From Sipunculus nudus (taxonomy: Eukaryota; Annelida; Sipuncula; Golfingiida; Sipunculidae), in contig CM049310.1 in assembly GCA_026874595.1 (NCBI GenBank), positions 69,577,556 through 69,641,555 on the forward strand: DNA of 64,000 nt. The letters are read 5' to 3'. The notes under the pieces are model-generated. The model did not search any database and was not told where the DNA came from. It saw nothing but the letters and a program-made list of their open reading frames with translations. A program made the position numbers and the translations under genes. Numbering within the stretch: the first letter of the stretch is position 1; every line of letters begins with the position of its first letter. Positions 37,141 to 51,000 of the stretch are shown here, piece by piece.

Positions 37141-38992
37141 ATATGTTAATATGTAAAAACGTAAAAATTTTCAGCGGAACGCAAAACCCTTTTTTTGATT
37201 TTTTATAATCGTCTTTACCCAATGATTTACCCAGTTTACTATCGTCATTTAAGGTAATCTGCAGAAATAATTTTTTTGTATTTAAATTTAGTTGAGAGAT
37301 AAATTATTTAGTAGCAGTGTAAGTTTTGGCAGTAGTGTCACACCTGAGACAATGTGTAAGCAAACATCAACAGTGATTAAATATCAGATTCAACTGATAC
37401 GACCACGTAAAAACGGTCCGACCAGCTGGATCAGTTTAGTTTTGTTGCAGTGTGAAAGGGGTCTTATACAGCGTGCCTGGAAATACGAGCCTTTCAGAAC
37501 CCAAGAGTCAATCCAGATACGTTTTCAGTCTCGATTCCAGGCCTGTGAGAGCAATATGGGGCTGGAAATGTTGAGGAATTCCGGAAAAACCTCGGCCTTT
37601 TGAAAACTCACAGTTTTAGCGCATCATTATTAATAATATGGAGAACTTTGGTATTAAAGATTGAAAAAAAAGAAATATTACCGTTAAAGAAAGGTTCCGT
37701 GTTATAACAATGGCACGCTTCCAGATAATAGGCTGATACTGAATATATTCATCCGCTGATACGTTGGTGGATTTGTTCCGAATCCGTTGTGGTCATGTGA
37801 CTTGAAAATGTACAGATTTTACAGTCATGTTCGTTTATTTTTTGCAGTGTTTTTATCATGCTTTTTATTCTGTGCGGGTAACCTGGACCTTGCGTGGATT
37901 TTATAATACCTAACACATTGAGACTTGAAAATAAAAATTTAAAAGCTGCTGTGACAAAATGACATAGAAACACTGGTCACAAGCAGACGATTTCTGGTTA
38001 AGAGGATGAGGACAGATGTGGTGTGACAGAAATATGTCATATCTGTCCATGAGACAATGTCACCAGTGAAGCTTTAAATAAAAATGTCTGTTACAAGTTC
38101 ACACGCTGTATAACCTATAAGACTGGACAAGGGAGCGCGTTCCCAATGTTTCTTAGTACATTTTAAGTCTATCAATTACCTCCCAACAGAGCAAACTTAG
38201 TCGCTTTTCCCTCAAACAGTCCAATGTTTCTTACATATTCAGAGTTATTACAGAGGTACAATTTGTGCCAATCAAAATGTAAAAATGACTTCCATTTTAA
38301 GGTCGGTCTTCTCTCAAGCAACGCCCGAAACGTAACATATGTAATTAATTCTAAAACGCAACAATTTTTATTTCCACAAAAACTGATGTGTATATTAATA
38401 TTGGCAAAACCCCGCCTGCAAACATTTTGACATATAAAAATAAACATGAATATCGGGTTTTTCGTGTGATGTTGTATGAACATATAGCAATTTGTTGATA
38501 AAGAAAATTCTATTTAATTAAATAATGATTGATGAGACCTGCCATAATCCAAGTGATCTGAATAATTAGCTGGTATCGTTAATCTTTACCTCTCGACCTC
38601 ATCCCGTCGCATGTGTTGAACCGAACGACAAGCTGGTTGCTAAAAATAGATCCGAGTACAAATTTCTCGTACTTAGGTTTATCCAGATATTGTTATCAGT
38701 GGATTTGATATGTGTTGCGTTCAGTTAGCTATTGGTATTTAAATATGCAAGTGGTCCGAAAGCTCCGGGCGGTCATGCATCCTCGTATGAATGTATCCAC
38801 GGATCTACCTTACGGAGATCTTGACAGACAAGGACTCCCTGCGGTTCCCGTATCAACACACCTTACTGCCACAGGTGGTGCATTGCAGATTGTATAAATT
38901 AGGTCAGGTGAAATTTTGCAGTGCGAAGGGAGCATCATCATCGACAAGGTTACCCGAATCTTCATACCTTTGCAACGTATACAACAGTAGCC
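37141..38992. other. upstream region of the SLC5 gene
   Basis: No coding exon was recognised. The promoter must lie here or further upstream if there is a leader exon. No TATA box or clear initiator was found. An in-frame ATG at 38921 precedes the chosen start without an intervening stop. Confidence 0.35.
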
Positions 38993-39076
38993 ATGATGAA
39001 CGGAGGGCAAGTCCACTGGGCTGACACCATTGTCATAGCGGTTTACTTTGTTTTGGTGATGGCCGTTGGTTTATGG
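38993..39076 (+). CDS. SLC5 exon 1 (TM0)
   Basis: Encodes 28 residues, [11 protein letters not shown] followed by the hydrophobic segment [17 protein letters not shown]. The donor is TGG|GTAAGC, phase 0. The start was chosen at GCCATGATG, a good initiation context with two consecutive Met. The same frame is open back to an ATG at 38921, so a 24-residue longer N terminus is possible. Confidence 0.85.
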
Positions 39077-42000
39077 GTAAGCTTCCATACTGCAAGCTAT
39101 TGACTCGTTCTCCGTATTCTCATCTGCTATGGCTGCTGCGGTTCTTGTCAGTTTTGTCACTTTAGGGTTCTACCCGGAAGGATTCATTTAAGACTGCTAA
39201 CGCTGACCAGTAATGTTAATAATATGAAAAACTCAAGTGCATTAAGGCCCAAGTGTACATACATGAACGATTTGTTTTATAGCTATGCTTCTGTTCCATC
39301 TGATCGATATGCTTAACGAACAACCGCGCCAATATGAGGGCCTTGCTTGAGGATCTTTATTGGTTTGCTTCCACTTTCTGTATAACGCTATTTGACTTCG
39401 TGTGAGTGTATAGGTGATGGGTTAGAGTGGTTTCCTTGCCTCAGTGGTACACGTGATTTAAGGGTTGGACAGTAGTCTATGAGCTGGTAACGGGTATTTC
39501 CGTTGGGGGCGGGAGGAATGTTAGTTTAAACATATTAATTGGATTGTACAAATAGCACAAACTGTTACAAGATTTATAGTCCGATGGGGTATTTTAAATT
39601 AAGGCAGTGGAGTGCTACATGGTAGAGGAAATTGGAATAGGGTTAATATTATACAAATCAGCCCCTATAGTTTACCCGGCACGTGAGTGCATTTGATAGC
39701 ACCTCCACGGTTCTTTAATGAATACACATTGATATCGCCTTAAACACTAATTGTGATGGTACAAAGGGCGCTGGATATGTTTACCCATTGAAGGCTCATG
39801 TGATCATTTAAATCAAGATAGTTGATTTACATTATCAGACGTGTCCTGCAGTTGCGGAATGTTTAGGGCTGTATCAATATACCGATATATTGATAAATAT
39901 AGATACGCAACGTCGATATTGTTACTGATATGCTTTGCATGCTGTATCGTCCTATTCATGAAACACAACGACTGCTTACAAATATGGATACAAACGTAAC
40001 CTAAACTAAAATCTGAACTATTTATAGCGCATAAGCTACGAAAAACTTTAACCACAGAGCTTTTAGTAAGAACATTTTACACAAAAGGAAAATGAAGCTG
40101 GTCGTCAATACGTATTGGATATCGCTTTATGTGTATTGCAATATGTTTTTTACCTGAATAGGCTGACCGATACCCAGCCCTAGCAATGTTATTTTCGTAA
40201 TCTGCTTTACTTCACTGCTGTGCGTGTGTCCATTCAGTGGGATACTTTGTGTATAGTAATCATTACAGAGATACATTTTCTATCTAAATACAACATGTAG
40301 AGACAGGAGAAAACACCTAGAGTAAGCGCTCTGAATATTAAATGGATGGCTGTGCCCCAACAATGAGTGATTATACACTTCGGACCTGCAGGTGTGGTAG
40401 TGAACGGGCCTGGGTAACACAAGCACTAAATGACGCAAAGCGTGTGCTACTACCCTGTCACGTAGAACCAGAAGTTAGATGTATAGATTAACATGCAGTC
40501 TAGGATTATCATACCATTGAAACTGGAGGCGGTTACCTCGACCAAAAAGTATTATAATATCCATATCAATTTCTGCACTACCAGCTGATATCCTAGAATA
40601 TTTTAGAACTGGCTATTATCAAGATCTAATTTTGACGTTGGATTTATCATTAGCTGATTAAGCTGTGCAGAAAATATGCAGATTAGGATATAAATATGGT
40701 AACATTAAATAGCTAGTTCGGGAAATACGGTGTTGGGAATGTGTCATCTTTTAAATAGGATATGGTTGAAATATTATAATGGTTCTTCGCTAAAACTAGT
40801 TCATTTGTGGTAAGATTCAGCTGGAAAGAAAATATTTACAAACTAAGCGAAGTGCTTGGTAAGGATCATGAAAAAATAGTTGTTTTACGGATTCGCCGCT
40901 GTAGTGTTTCGTCGATCATTTTATTTTGTAATAAGTACATGCATGGTCCTCGGGTAATATTTCTAATATGGGCTATATCCTCATTTACTTAAAAGAATTC
41001 TTAACGTATAAAAATGGAATAATTTTGTTGTTGATTACATTTACATCAAGTACAGAAGCGAAATTTGGTATTTTTTTGAGAATCAAATTACATGTATTGT
41101 TGCTCGATTAATAGTTAAAAGAATCACCCGCTCGAATAATATTTTTCCAAAGTTCTCAGAGTCCGTTAAACAATCTTTTATGCGGCTTAATGGATTAAAA
41201 ATAATAAGTCCCATACAGGCGAGCACTGGTTTAGGAATGAGATAACAGCAAGGTTGCCACGAGCCTTTCAACACGGAATCAATCTTCCGCATCATTTCAA
41301 GAGCATCTTTTCCTTGTACTTTTAATACAGAATATACTCCGTTTCATTTGGAATTTTTCAATATTTACAGATTCCATCAGCAGAAAATAAATGCTATTGA
41401 ATAAAACAATGATTCACATTGCAGACGCTGTGCCGTCCGAACCGTGGAAACATCAAGAGTTATTTCCTAGCCGGCAGGAGTATCCGATGGTGGCCGGTGA
41501 GTTTACACAGACCTTGACCTTAAATCGTGTAGATCCTCTGGAATCTACATCGATAGCATTTGACGCCGATTTTCACTTAGCAGTTCCTCCGCGAATGTCC
41601 AAAGTTGGAATCATTTCCAGCCAATAAAATTCCGGTTCCTGTCGGATAAAGTCACCCAGGAAAATAAATGGTCTTAATAACTCCTTATTTCAATCTTGTT
41701 AGTTAGACGAAACTATTTAGTTGTTCGTAATAGCCGGCTTTTAACAACAAACTTCATTTTCGGAAAATTGTAATTCTAATGATCACGTTTTCTAACGTTT
41801 GTTCTCTGTAAAAGATGATTGCTCTCCAAGCAAACTTTACCAAATGTCATTAGAAAGCTCGATGACTGGTCCTAACCATCTGGCAGCTGACAATTAGACT
41901 AATCCAACTACATATAAACCATAAATAGCTCAATTTTCAATTTAAAATAGCATGGCCATGGTAATAAGATTACCTATCATTATTATGATATATCTTTTGA

Positions 42001-45000
42001 ATGATAACTCTGAAGAAAAACAGCACTGTAAATTCACTACAGTCTCTTTTGAATGATATAAAGGTGTGGCAAACCGAAAAAGAAATAGTATACATATTTA
42101 TGTAGTTTTAAAATTTTCTTTTTGCATATTCCAAATGATTATTCTATATTCTCGTTTTACTATAATAGCTGCTTTCATCTGTTTTTGGTCAGAAAACAGT
42201 TTCCAGTCAATGAGAGTTTTGCATGGTTACAGTACATGTAACTGTGGAAGGTATGAATTCCCTTGGTTACAATGCTAGTCTTAGCCAGACTTGTGACTTT
42301 GTAGTTGTGACTTTCCTCGATCAAAGTTGTGGTTGGACATCATTTTAAATCAAATCATGAAAACTCAGAAGGTCTTTGACCACAGTAAACCATAAAAAAT
42401 GGTCGCACTAAAGTTCAAAACGTAGAGTGGAAGTTGTGAATATCACCAAATCTCCCCGCAGCGGCGTAAACGTGCAAACTGACAATTAAATGACCCATAA
42501 ACAGACATTATAATATACCAAAGCACTGATATTTAATAAAAGAAACTGTAACTGTAAACTAATTATTCATCCGCTGTAGCAACACAAGCTGTCAATGGAA
42601 GGATTTCAAGCAGTCTTTATTGTAATTGTACAAGATATTGTAATAATTAATGAGTCATGTCTTGCGGTTTATTCTCTCATTAAACAGCATTCCGTTCCTT
42701 TTATCTCATTGATTTTTTTGTTAGGGCGATCCGAAAGGTTCCTTGTATTGTTGAAATCTCGATTAGTTCGTGATTTCAGATCTATATTCATCCCTTTCAA
42801 AATGTTAACCTTTCAAAGGGTTAATTACAGACATCTTAATGCTATAGATAGCTTGATCGTATATGATTTGGTATTCTTGCGGTATTAAACACCGAGTACT
42901 TCAGAGACAGTCGTATGCCTTGAACAGCAACTATGATAATAATAATAATATAAATAAATAATACATAAATAAACAAACAAAAATAATAATAATAAATACT
43001 ACTATTGTCATTTCTACTAAATATAATGATAATATTAATTAATTATAATAAGAATTGTTAGTTTCAACGCAGGATTCGGTGCAACAATTTTGAATGGATA
43101 TATGTATGTGTTTGTATGTGTGGGTGGGTGATGGTGTGCGTGGGTGTGTGATGGTGTGCGTGGGTGTGTGTAAATGCGTGTTTTAGTTGTCTTGCCGGAA
43201 GTCTCATTTATACCCAATGCTCATTGTTTTCGTTACTTTTCAGGTTGGAGCCTCGCTGTTTGCCAGTAATATTGGGAGTGAACATTTTATTGGATTGGCG
43301 GGGACTGGCGCAGCATCAGGCATTGCCATTGTTCTGTATGAATTCAATGTAAGATTTCATGACAGCAAGTGTACAAAAAGCATGCTATTTCTCCACTGTG
43401 TAAACATCTTAGGTGAAAACGTTTGGCAGTGAACCATATTCCTACAATTATACATATCATGGTGATCATAATGATGATGTATATAAACATGTCAATATAA
43501 TATTATTCCATTATAAGAGGCTCCATCATATTTAATATTTACAAGTTAAAACGTAACCATCAATTTAACAACATTGGGTAAATTGATGTAATATTTTTAG
43601 GGTTATATAGGTATTGCTTTCATTTTGGCCTTAGGGCTGAGGGCGTGAACTGCTCCGCCTAGGCTAAAATGAAGGCATTATCAAATGGTTTTATACAATG
43701 TCCATTGCCATAAATCTGACAAAGAAGGGAGTTGAGCTGTTATCAAAATATAATCTTTGCATTACTAAAATGGTTTGGACGACATTGCTTTGGTTTCAAT
43801 CTAGTTAATAAAGCCTATGCTTCATTCCTTCATTATAGCTAACACTATGGAATGGAATTGCCAATTTATGAAAAAAATTTTGACAAATTTTAACGGACAC
43901 TTCACAGTGAAATATCCCATAATAGTATATAATAAACAAGCGACAGGTGTTTTGCTTGAAATAAACAAGGTGTCGGTCACCCCAGATGGTGAAATCAACA
44001 ATTTTTTTTCCAAATTTGTCGGTCGTCCCAGATGGAGAAATCAACAAGTTTTCCATATTTTCAAATGTCAATTTTTTTAGAATACTCCAGATAATCCATA
44101 GTCATGGTCAGGGTGTCTAAAAACATTTGTCTTTGACCAACACATTATATTGAATGTGTCATTTTATTGAACCATTTACCGCCGGTTATCAAAACAGCAA
44201 AATTGAGACCTAAAACACCTTTAATAAAAAAATCAAGATAATAAAGAATGAGAAATTATTCAAGATCGACCATTACCACAGCATAAAAACACCCACCGCG
44301 ATCAACACAGTCAAATTATCTCATGGCCCCAATAAACATTTGGATATAGTAGGTTATTCCCAACAGGTTCGACCATTGGTTTAGGTGATAATTATAAATG
44401 TAAATTTCTGTTCATTATATGACAATGACAAAAATAATATCTGATTGTGAAGTGAAAGAGGTATTGTGGATCTTTGAGATAACGATGTATTTTATTGTAT
44501 TTATGGATCTAATAAATATCATCATCCAATTAACATCTATCAGAAAGTGTCCTTGACCCGGACACTTGAGTCAACAGTAGATACACTAGATTAACTGGTA
44601 CCCTTAAATTATTATCATGGTATTGCGCTTGTTTCCTTAAAGATCACTGGCGGGCGTCTGACTGAAACACTAAAAAGTATTTGTTGAATAGTTGAATTTG
44701 TAAAAAAATATTTCGAAAAAAAACAATGGCGCCCCCTCCTGTGACAGACTGTGTCGTTTCACTGAGTAGCCCATTTATTTTTCTTTTAGTCCATGCCGTT
44801 GGTTCTGGCACTAAGCTGGGTCTTCCTGCCAGTGTATACGGCAGCCGGGGTAAGTGTTACGACTGCGCACTTGCTACAAAGATGTCCCCCGAGTGGTGAA
44901 TATTTAAATCATACACCATGCAACACCACTGTTAAACAGTATCTTTACCACACAAGGTGCGAATGCTACAACATCCAACTGCAAGTAAAGGAAAATCTCG

Positions 45001-48000
45001 TAGTTCTACATTTTTTATTGGTTTTTGGACCTGTGTTTGCGACGGACATAAGGAAATAGTTGCCCTTGAAATTCATTTCTGGGAATATATTTATGTATAG
45101 GAACTTACTGGAACATACATATGAGTTTTATTTGTTAAATGACTTTCTTTATCTGTAGATGCCTGTGAATTTCTAATTATTTTTAATATTTTTAAGATAC
45201 CTTCTTATATGAATGTTGTCACATAATTAAACTTAGAATACCCATATCAAAATCAGCTGCGCTCAAAATGACTCATGCACAGTTCCACAAATCATATTAC
45301 GGCACACCTGTAGCGCAGTGAATCACGGTATAATATCCTTTTAAATTTCTAATTTTCCAGGTTTTCACACTCCCCGAGTATTTGGAAAAGAGGTTTGGCG
45401 GAAACCGACTTCGAATGTACCTCAGTGGGCTTGCACTGGTCTTATATATAGTCACCAAATTAGCAGTAAGTTTCATTATTTTCATTATATCCATCATGTA
45501 TTATCCATTAGAACAAATTGTTCCTTTAGTATTGCTAACCCTCCCCCCCCCCCTTAAATTTAATAAAATTCAAAACTTTGGCAAAATTAATAAAAAACAG
45601 CCTAATCAAGTAAATCATGGGGGGGGGGATTGTAGGGAAACATAATGAATCCAAGAACAGATATTGATTATACTAATGTTAGTCATCGTAGTGCAAATCT
45701 TAGTCATTGTGATGCACGGGGATGACGGTGTGTCAGCAATAAAGAAAAATAGACGATAAAGAAATTTAAAATGAAACGAATACCGTTATGATAATGTTAT
45801 ACCGTCTACTGTAACGGTATGTTTTTATTAGGCTTTGCATTCCCGCTTGTAAAGTCTTATGATAATAACATTACCAAAACGAGCAGTAATTTATTTGCTA
45901 CGTTGTATCCTTATCTTATATCTGTATAAGAACATTATCAAACTAGAAACCAGCATTCTAGGAATGCTAGCCCCCGCCATGTATTTGCATTCGCTTATTC
46001 GGCCCTATTCCCAGGTTCATTCGTGCATAATTGACTGTAAATTTGTGAATATTCCTTGATCATCGACGTTCCTGACTCTGGATCATTTTCTAGATCCTCA
46101 CCGAAATCTAATCGAGTCTTCCTTGGCCCATGAATGCACTGAAAAATTCATGAAAATCCGTTTTGAGCGGGGATGAACACAAATCCTCTTGGCGGAGTTG
46201 ATGCCAAACAAGTGTTAGCCGAAGGTCGCATCCATAAATTGCTTATACTTATTACAAGCCAAATGTATGTTTTTTCTTGAAAGGTGCCGAGATTGTAGTT
46301 ACGTATATGTTAGGGTACATATCGTATTTGACTATAATTGGTTCATATTGATGAAGCTGGTGTAACGTTTTACCTGGCAGGTCAGTATCTACGCCGGGGC
46401 TCTGTTTATCCAGCTGTCTTTAGGATGGGACATGTATCTGTCGATTGTCATCGTCCTGCTGGTCACTGGCATTTACACAGTTTTAGGTGAGTGTCAATTA
46501 AAATTTACACCTTTAAGACTTGACTCACACCTAACATTAGGTCACTGGCTGCTTTCAAACAATTTTGTCCATGGAAACCCAGTTTCCAGCCACTTATCTG
46601 TAATCACTATATCCAATTTCAAAAATAAATAAACATGTTTAAAGACAATGTTTCTTCACTTGACATAAAGCATAATTCACTGATAAATAGCTTAATACGC
46701 ATTCCAAATACTATCAGCCATTTATAAATTCTTACTTAGTTGTTGATTCACTGGCTTAATTTACAAGACGCTGTGTAGGATAATTATTTTTAAATTTCAA
46801 AATATTATACTGAAGAGACAGATGCAAAGAAAGTGATCTGAAAGAATTTTAATTGACTCTCTCACGAATTTATAAATATCCGAGATTAAAATCCTCTAAC
46901 TCGCTTAAAAATTATTTTAAAACATAACCCTAGCTCAGGAGATAATGTAAATGAATTTGGGCATCCCAAAATGCTGTAGTTAGTGTTTAGTGGACATTAC
47001 ACAACTAAGTAAAGTTCAGTCACATCAGTATTTTGCTTGGCTCAACAAAAAATGCGAAGATATAAGGACATGTATCTGAACCCTAGAAATGCAGCTCTTA
47101 AAAGGTTGGAATTTTTTTTTCAGCAAACAAATGTTACGCTCAATGCATGTTATATTGTGGTTTTGATACAAGACGCCCTAACCTCTGACAATGAACACAT
47201 TTTTTAAATTTCAAATTATGTTTTATCCTGTTTATACTGTGTACTTGTGAATCATCCCTGAATATTTTAAATATGTTTCTGTGGAGTTCATAGCAAGTGA
47301 AACATTTAACATAAAAGTATAGCAGGTAAACAGAAATAATGGAAATCCATTAATATTTGTTTCTTGAGAAGTCAATATTTGTGTTACCTTAGATATTTAG
47401 TCTTGAAGTTTCATCACAAGCTCCAATACTTAAAATTTTACATTTTTGCCTTTTTACCCCTTGTGATTTTATTACAATAAAAGTAATGAATAATTAAATT
47501 TTGTTCATTTATATTGCGCTAAATATTTGTCGTTAATATAAATATTGGCAATTATCTCAATTGCCCTTAGTTATTTTTATATGGGTTGCAATAGCTTCTA
47601 CCTCACATGTAGACGATATGCAACCACAGGGACTAAGGACTATGCGCGGTTTAAGTCTTTCTATGGAAGGTACAGCAAATCGCTTCCCTGAATTTAAAAA
47701 CCTCATGCAAGCAATTCTGTACAATTTTAACTTAATTTTGTTTATATATATATATATATATATTAATTTATATCTGTCTATTCATCCAGAAAACGACAAT
47801 GTAAGAAAAATATTAGACTGAAGATCATATTCAAGAGAAATTTTATTTCTCGTGGATACACACTATAGCCACCATCATAAAAAAATTAAGAAGCAAAAAT
47901 GTCCTTGTATGCAAGGCTTAAATCCTAATATTTCTGATCATACAAGTAAGCACAATGCACCAATACTCACATACATTCGTTTATATGTTTAGCAAATCAG

Positions 48001-51000
48001 ACACACATTACTTCGCTAATGTAACATTCTGTTGCCACACAAGTTAAGTTCGACAGCTTTACATGTACGAAATAGGGGCGAAATATTTTTAATTGGATTT
48101 CAGATTGTATATCTGTTTTTATGGCAACTGTTGTTCGTTGACATATAATAATGGATCACCAGGTGTATGGTTAAAAAAGAACGCATCACGGTAGCGAGTA
48201 AGGTAAAGTTTCACTGAGAAAGAATGTACAGCAATATCAGAACATTCTGGTTTTATGCATTGTATAAATACACTTTTTGCCTCATTTGGCGGCATCTGTT
48301 TCAGCTAGACATGCCAGTGGAAAACTATACAATTACAATGTCACGCAAATGTATAAAGGTTTATTACGGTGTTTTTGTTATTGATTTTGGTGTGGGAACA
48401 AGAAGTTCACCTTATATTCCTGGAAACACTGGTGAACACAACATATGTGAACTTTAAGAGAAAAAATGTTGAAACAAGATCGTCATGTTCGTTGATTTTT
48501 TTATCCTCATTCCAGTACCTTCATGCACCCACTCAGAACTTTGTACAATAAGCCCTTTCAGACACGCGAGACAAAATGTGGGTTTAGCGATCAGCGGTGA
48601 AGGACCAAAGGGAGGGTCTATTGTTGATATCTGAAAGCCATTGGAGTTTAAAGGTTACAGCTTTTGTCATACCTTGCGCTATCGTACGTTTCTATTAAAA
48701 TGAGTGTTTATATAATTAAAAAGGGCTTTAAGGAACTGATGTTTTCCTCCAAAAATAAGGGATGACAAAGAGTACAGGTTTCAATAGTGTCAAAGTGACA
48801 GGGAAAATATTTTGTAATGGTATTTAATTAGCTAAGCGCTATAAAATCTTTCACATTGACATCCGTGAAGCCGAAAGCCGTCTGGAAAAGGTTATCATGT
48901 TTATGACTAATCAACATGTATCAGAATTCTATGTTTAATATTGAGAAGGTACTTTGAGAATAAAACTATGAGTAACTACTACCTCCAAAAAATGCTATGA
49001 CTAAAATCATGCTATTATATATTGTCATATACAGTATATCTTTTAAAATCTTATTTATTGTTTAGTCAAATGAGTTCATTTTAATGACGAAGTGCAGTGA
49101 AGGGAATTTAAGTGTATTCTTTCTTTAACACTGCAGGGCAGAAGATTTGGTATACCTAAATATGCCGATAAAAATATGCCCTGGGACCATCAAGCTGGAT
49201 ATAATTGTATGCCCATGTGAATATTAATATATGACCAATTATTTCATTGTTATTTTAATTTTTAAAATAAAATTATTGATTGAAAAAAAAACTTCACGTC
49301 TAAGCTAACTTACACATTCACACCCAGACATATTATATATATATGATACAAATTTCTTTACACATTATTTGTGTAATATTTTCTCAATAGTATTAAAAAC
49401 CTTTGAAACGCAGTGATCGTTCCATTCTGTCTCTCGGTTGATGAATAAACTATTTGCTCCTACAACCTCACCGACAAACGCATCGTTACTTATTAAATAA
49501 AGAAATTTAATTAGGATTTGAACAAATGTTTTCATAACTGCATGTGGTTATGAGATCTGCTGGTCTGTGATCTGCTAATTAACTCTTCGCATGATGACGT
49601 CAGCGTGTTAATCTACCAAATGAAATAATAATTGTAAACATGTTTGTTCTTATTTGATGACCGCGCTTGTGTCATGGTTAAGGCGTTGGTTAATGCATGG
49701 TTAAGATTGTGGGTTCGTATATGTGTCGTTATCACAGGGATGTACCTTCTACGCTGGAGAGTGGACACAGATGAAAGACAAATCTTAAAGAATGCACTAG
49801 CAGCAAAGTGATATGCGCGCTGAGAAAGGCATGAACAGACTCGAAAGGCATGAAACAGGGGCGGACTGGTGTGAGAAATGAGCCCTAGAAATTTGAGTGG
49901 AGGCGGTCCAAATGTTAACACAATCGCCCCACTGGGACCATTATATTGTCCACACTATCGGCACAAAGGCATATCAATATTTTCGTCTCCCCGCCCATAG
50001 GGGACACATATAGTGTCCGTTGTCGTCGTCGGTATCGGTGTCATCTGTGTCATTACTTTTGAACGCGGTAATTTTTGAATGACTCAACATTTTTTCATGA
50101 AATTTAAAGTGCTTCTTCCTTTATCCCGGACGAGTTCGAAAAATCAGGTGACCTTAAACTTCATCATCACGGTCAAATAGGCCGAAATAGAATTTTTAAT
50201 GAACCCCATTTTAATGTATCGCATATGGCCCCTCAAATATGAAACACTTATTCCTTTAACCAAGCTCTTTGAAGAGTTCGACAACTGGCGACCTTGATCT
50301 GGATCTTCAAGGTCAAATCAGCCGGAATAGAATTTATTTGCGAACATTATAATTTAGAACCACCCTGTATATTTTCATGAAATTCGACTCGTGGTATGAT
50401 TCTACAAAAAACTCGGAGGTGTTCGAAAACCGGTGACCTTGACCTTCATCTTTAAAGTCAAATCAGCCTGGATAGGTTTTAGTTGATAATGCTGTGACTT
50501 TTTTCGTGTAGTCCATATCTGTTTTTCTAAAATTTTGCTTCGGACCCCAAAAAAGACGTGAGACATGTCTATGTTTTTCCATTGCAAGAACAACGTCAAT
50601 CTAGTTTGTCAATGCCATCGGCCCGTTCCGCCTGAGGAAAAGCGTAATGTCAGACATCGAAATTAAACATTTTATTAAACGGACTTAACCTTATGATTCT
50701 TTTCATGTCCTGCGATAGTTGGACAATGCTGGACTAAGTGCTATCAGCCTATTCCGCTTATGACCACGCCATTTACTCATATGCTTATACCGACCCACTG
50801 CCCAGTCTGTAACAACAGAAAAAGCTAAGCCTTTCGTAAGACACTTTTAGTTCCGTCGGTTAAGCATGCCACCCCCCCCCCCCCCCACACACACACACAC
50901 AATTTTTCAACCAGGGCTACATTTATTATTACACCCCGCCCCTCATTTTGCAAAAGTCATTTTGCCATTTCTGAAGCGAGAAATTTCTGCTATTTTGTTT

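Noticed and set aside
41391-41627. 78-codon frame over SLC5 exon 2
   Set aside because: It is in the wrong frame; the cotransporter reading is the neighbouring frame between the AG at 41424 and GT at 41497.
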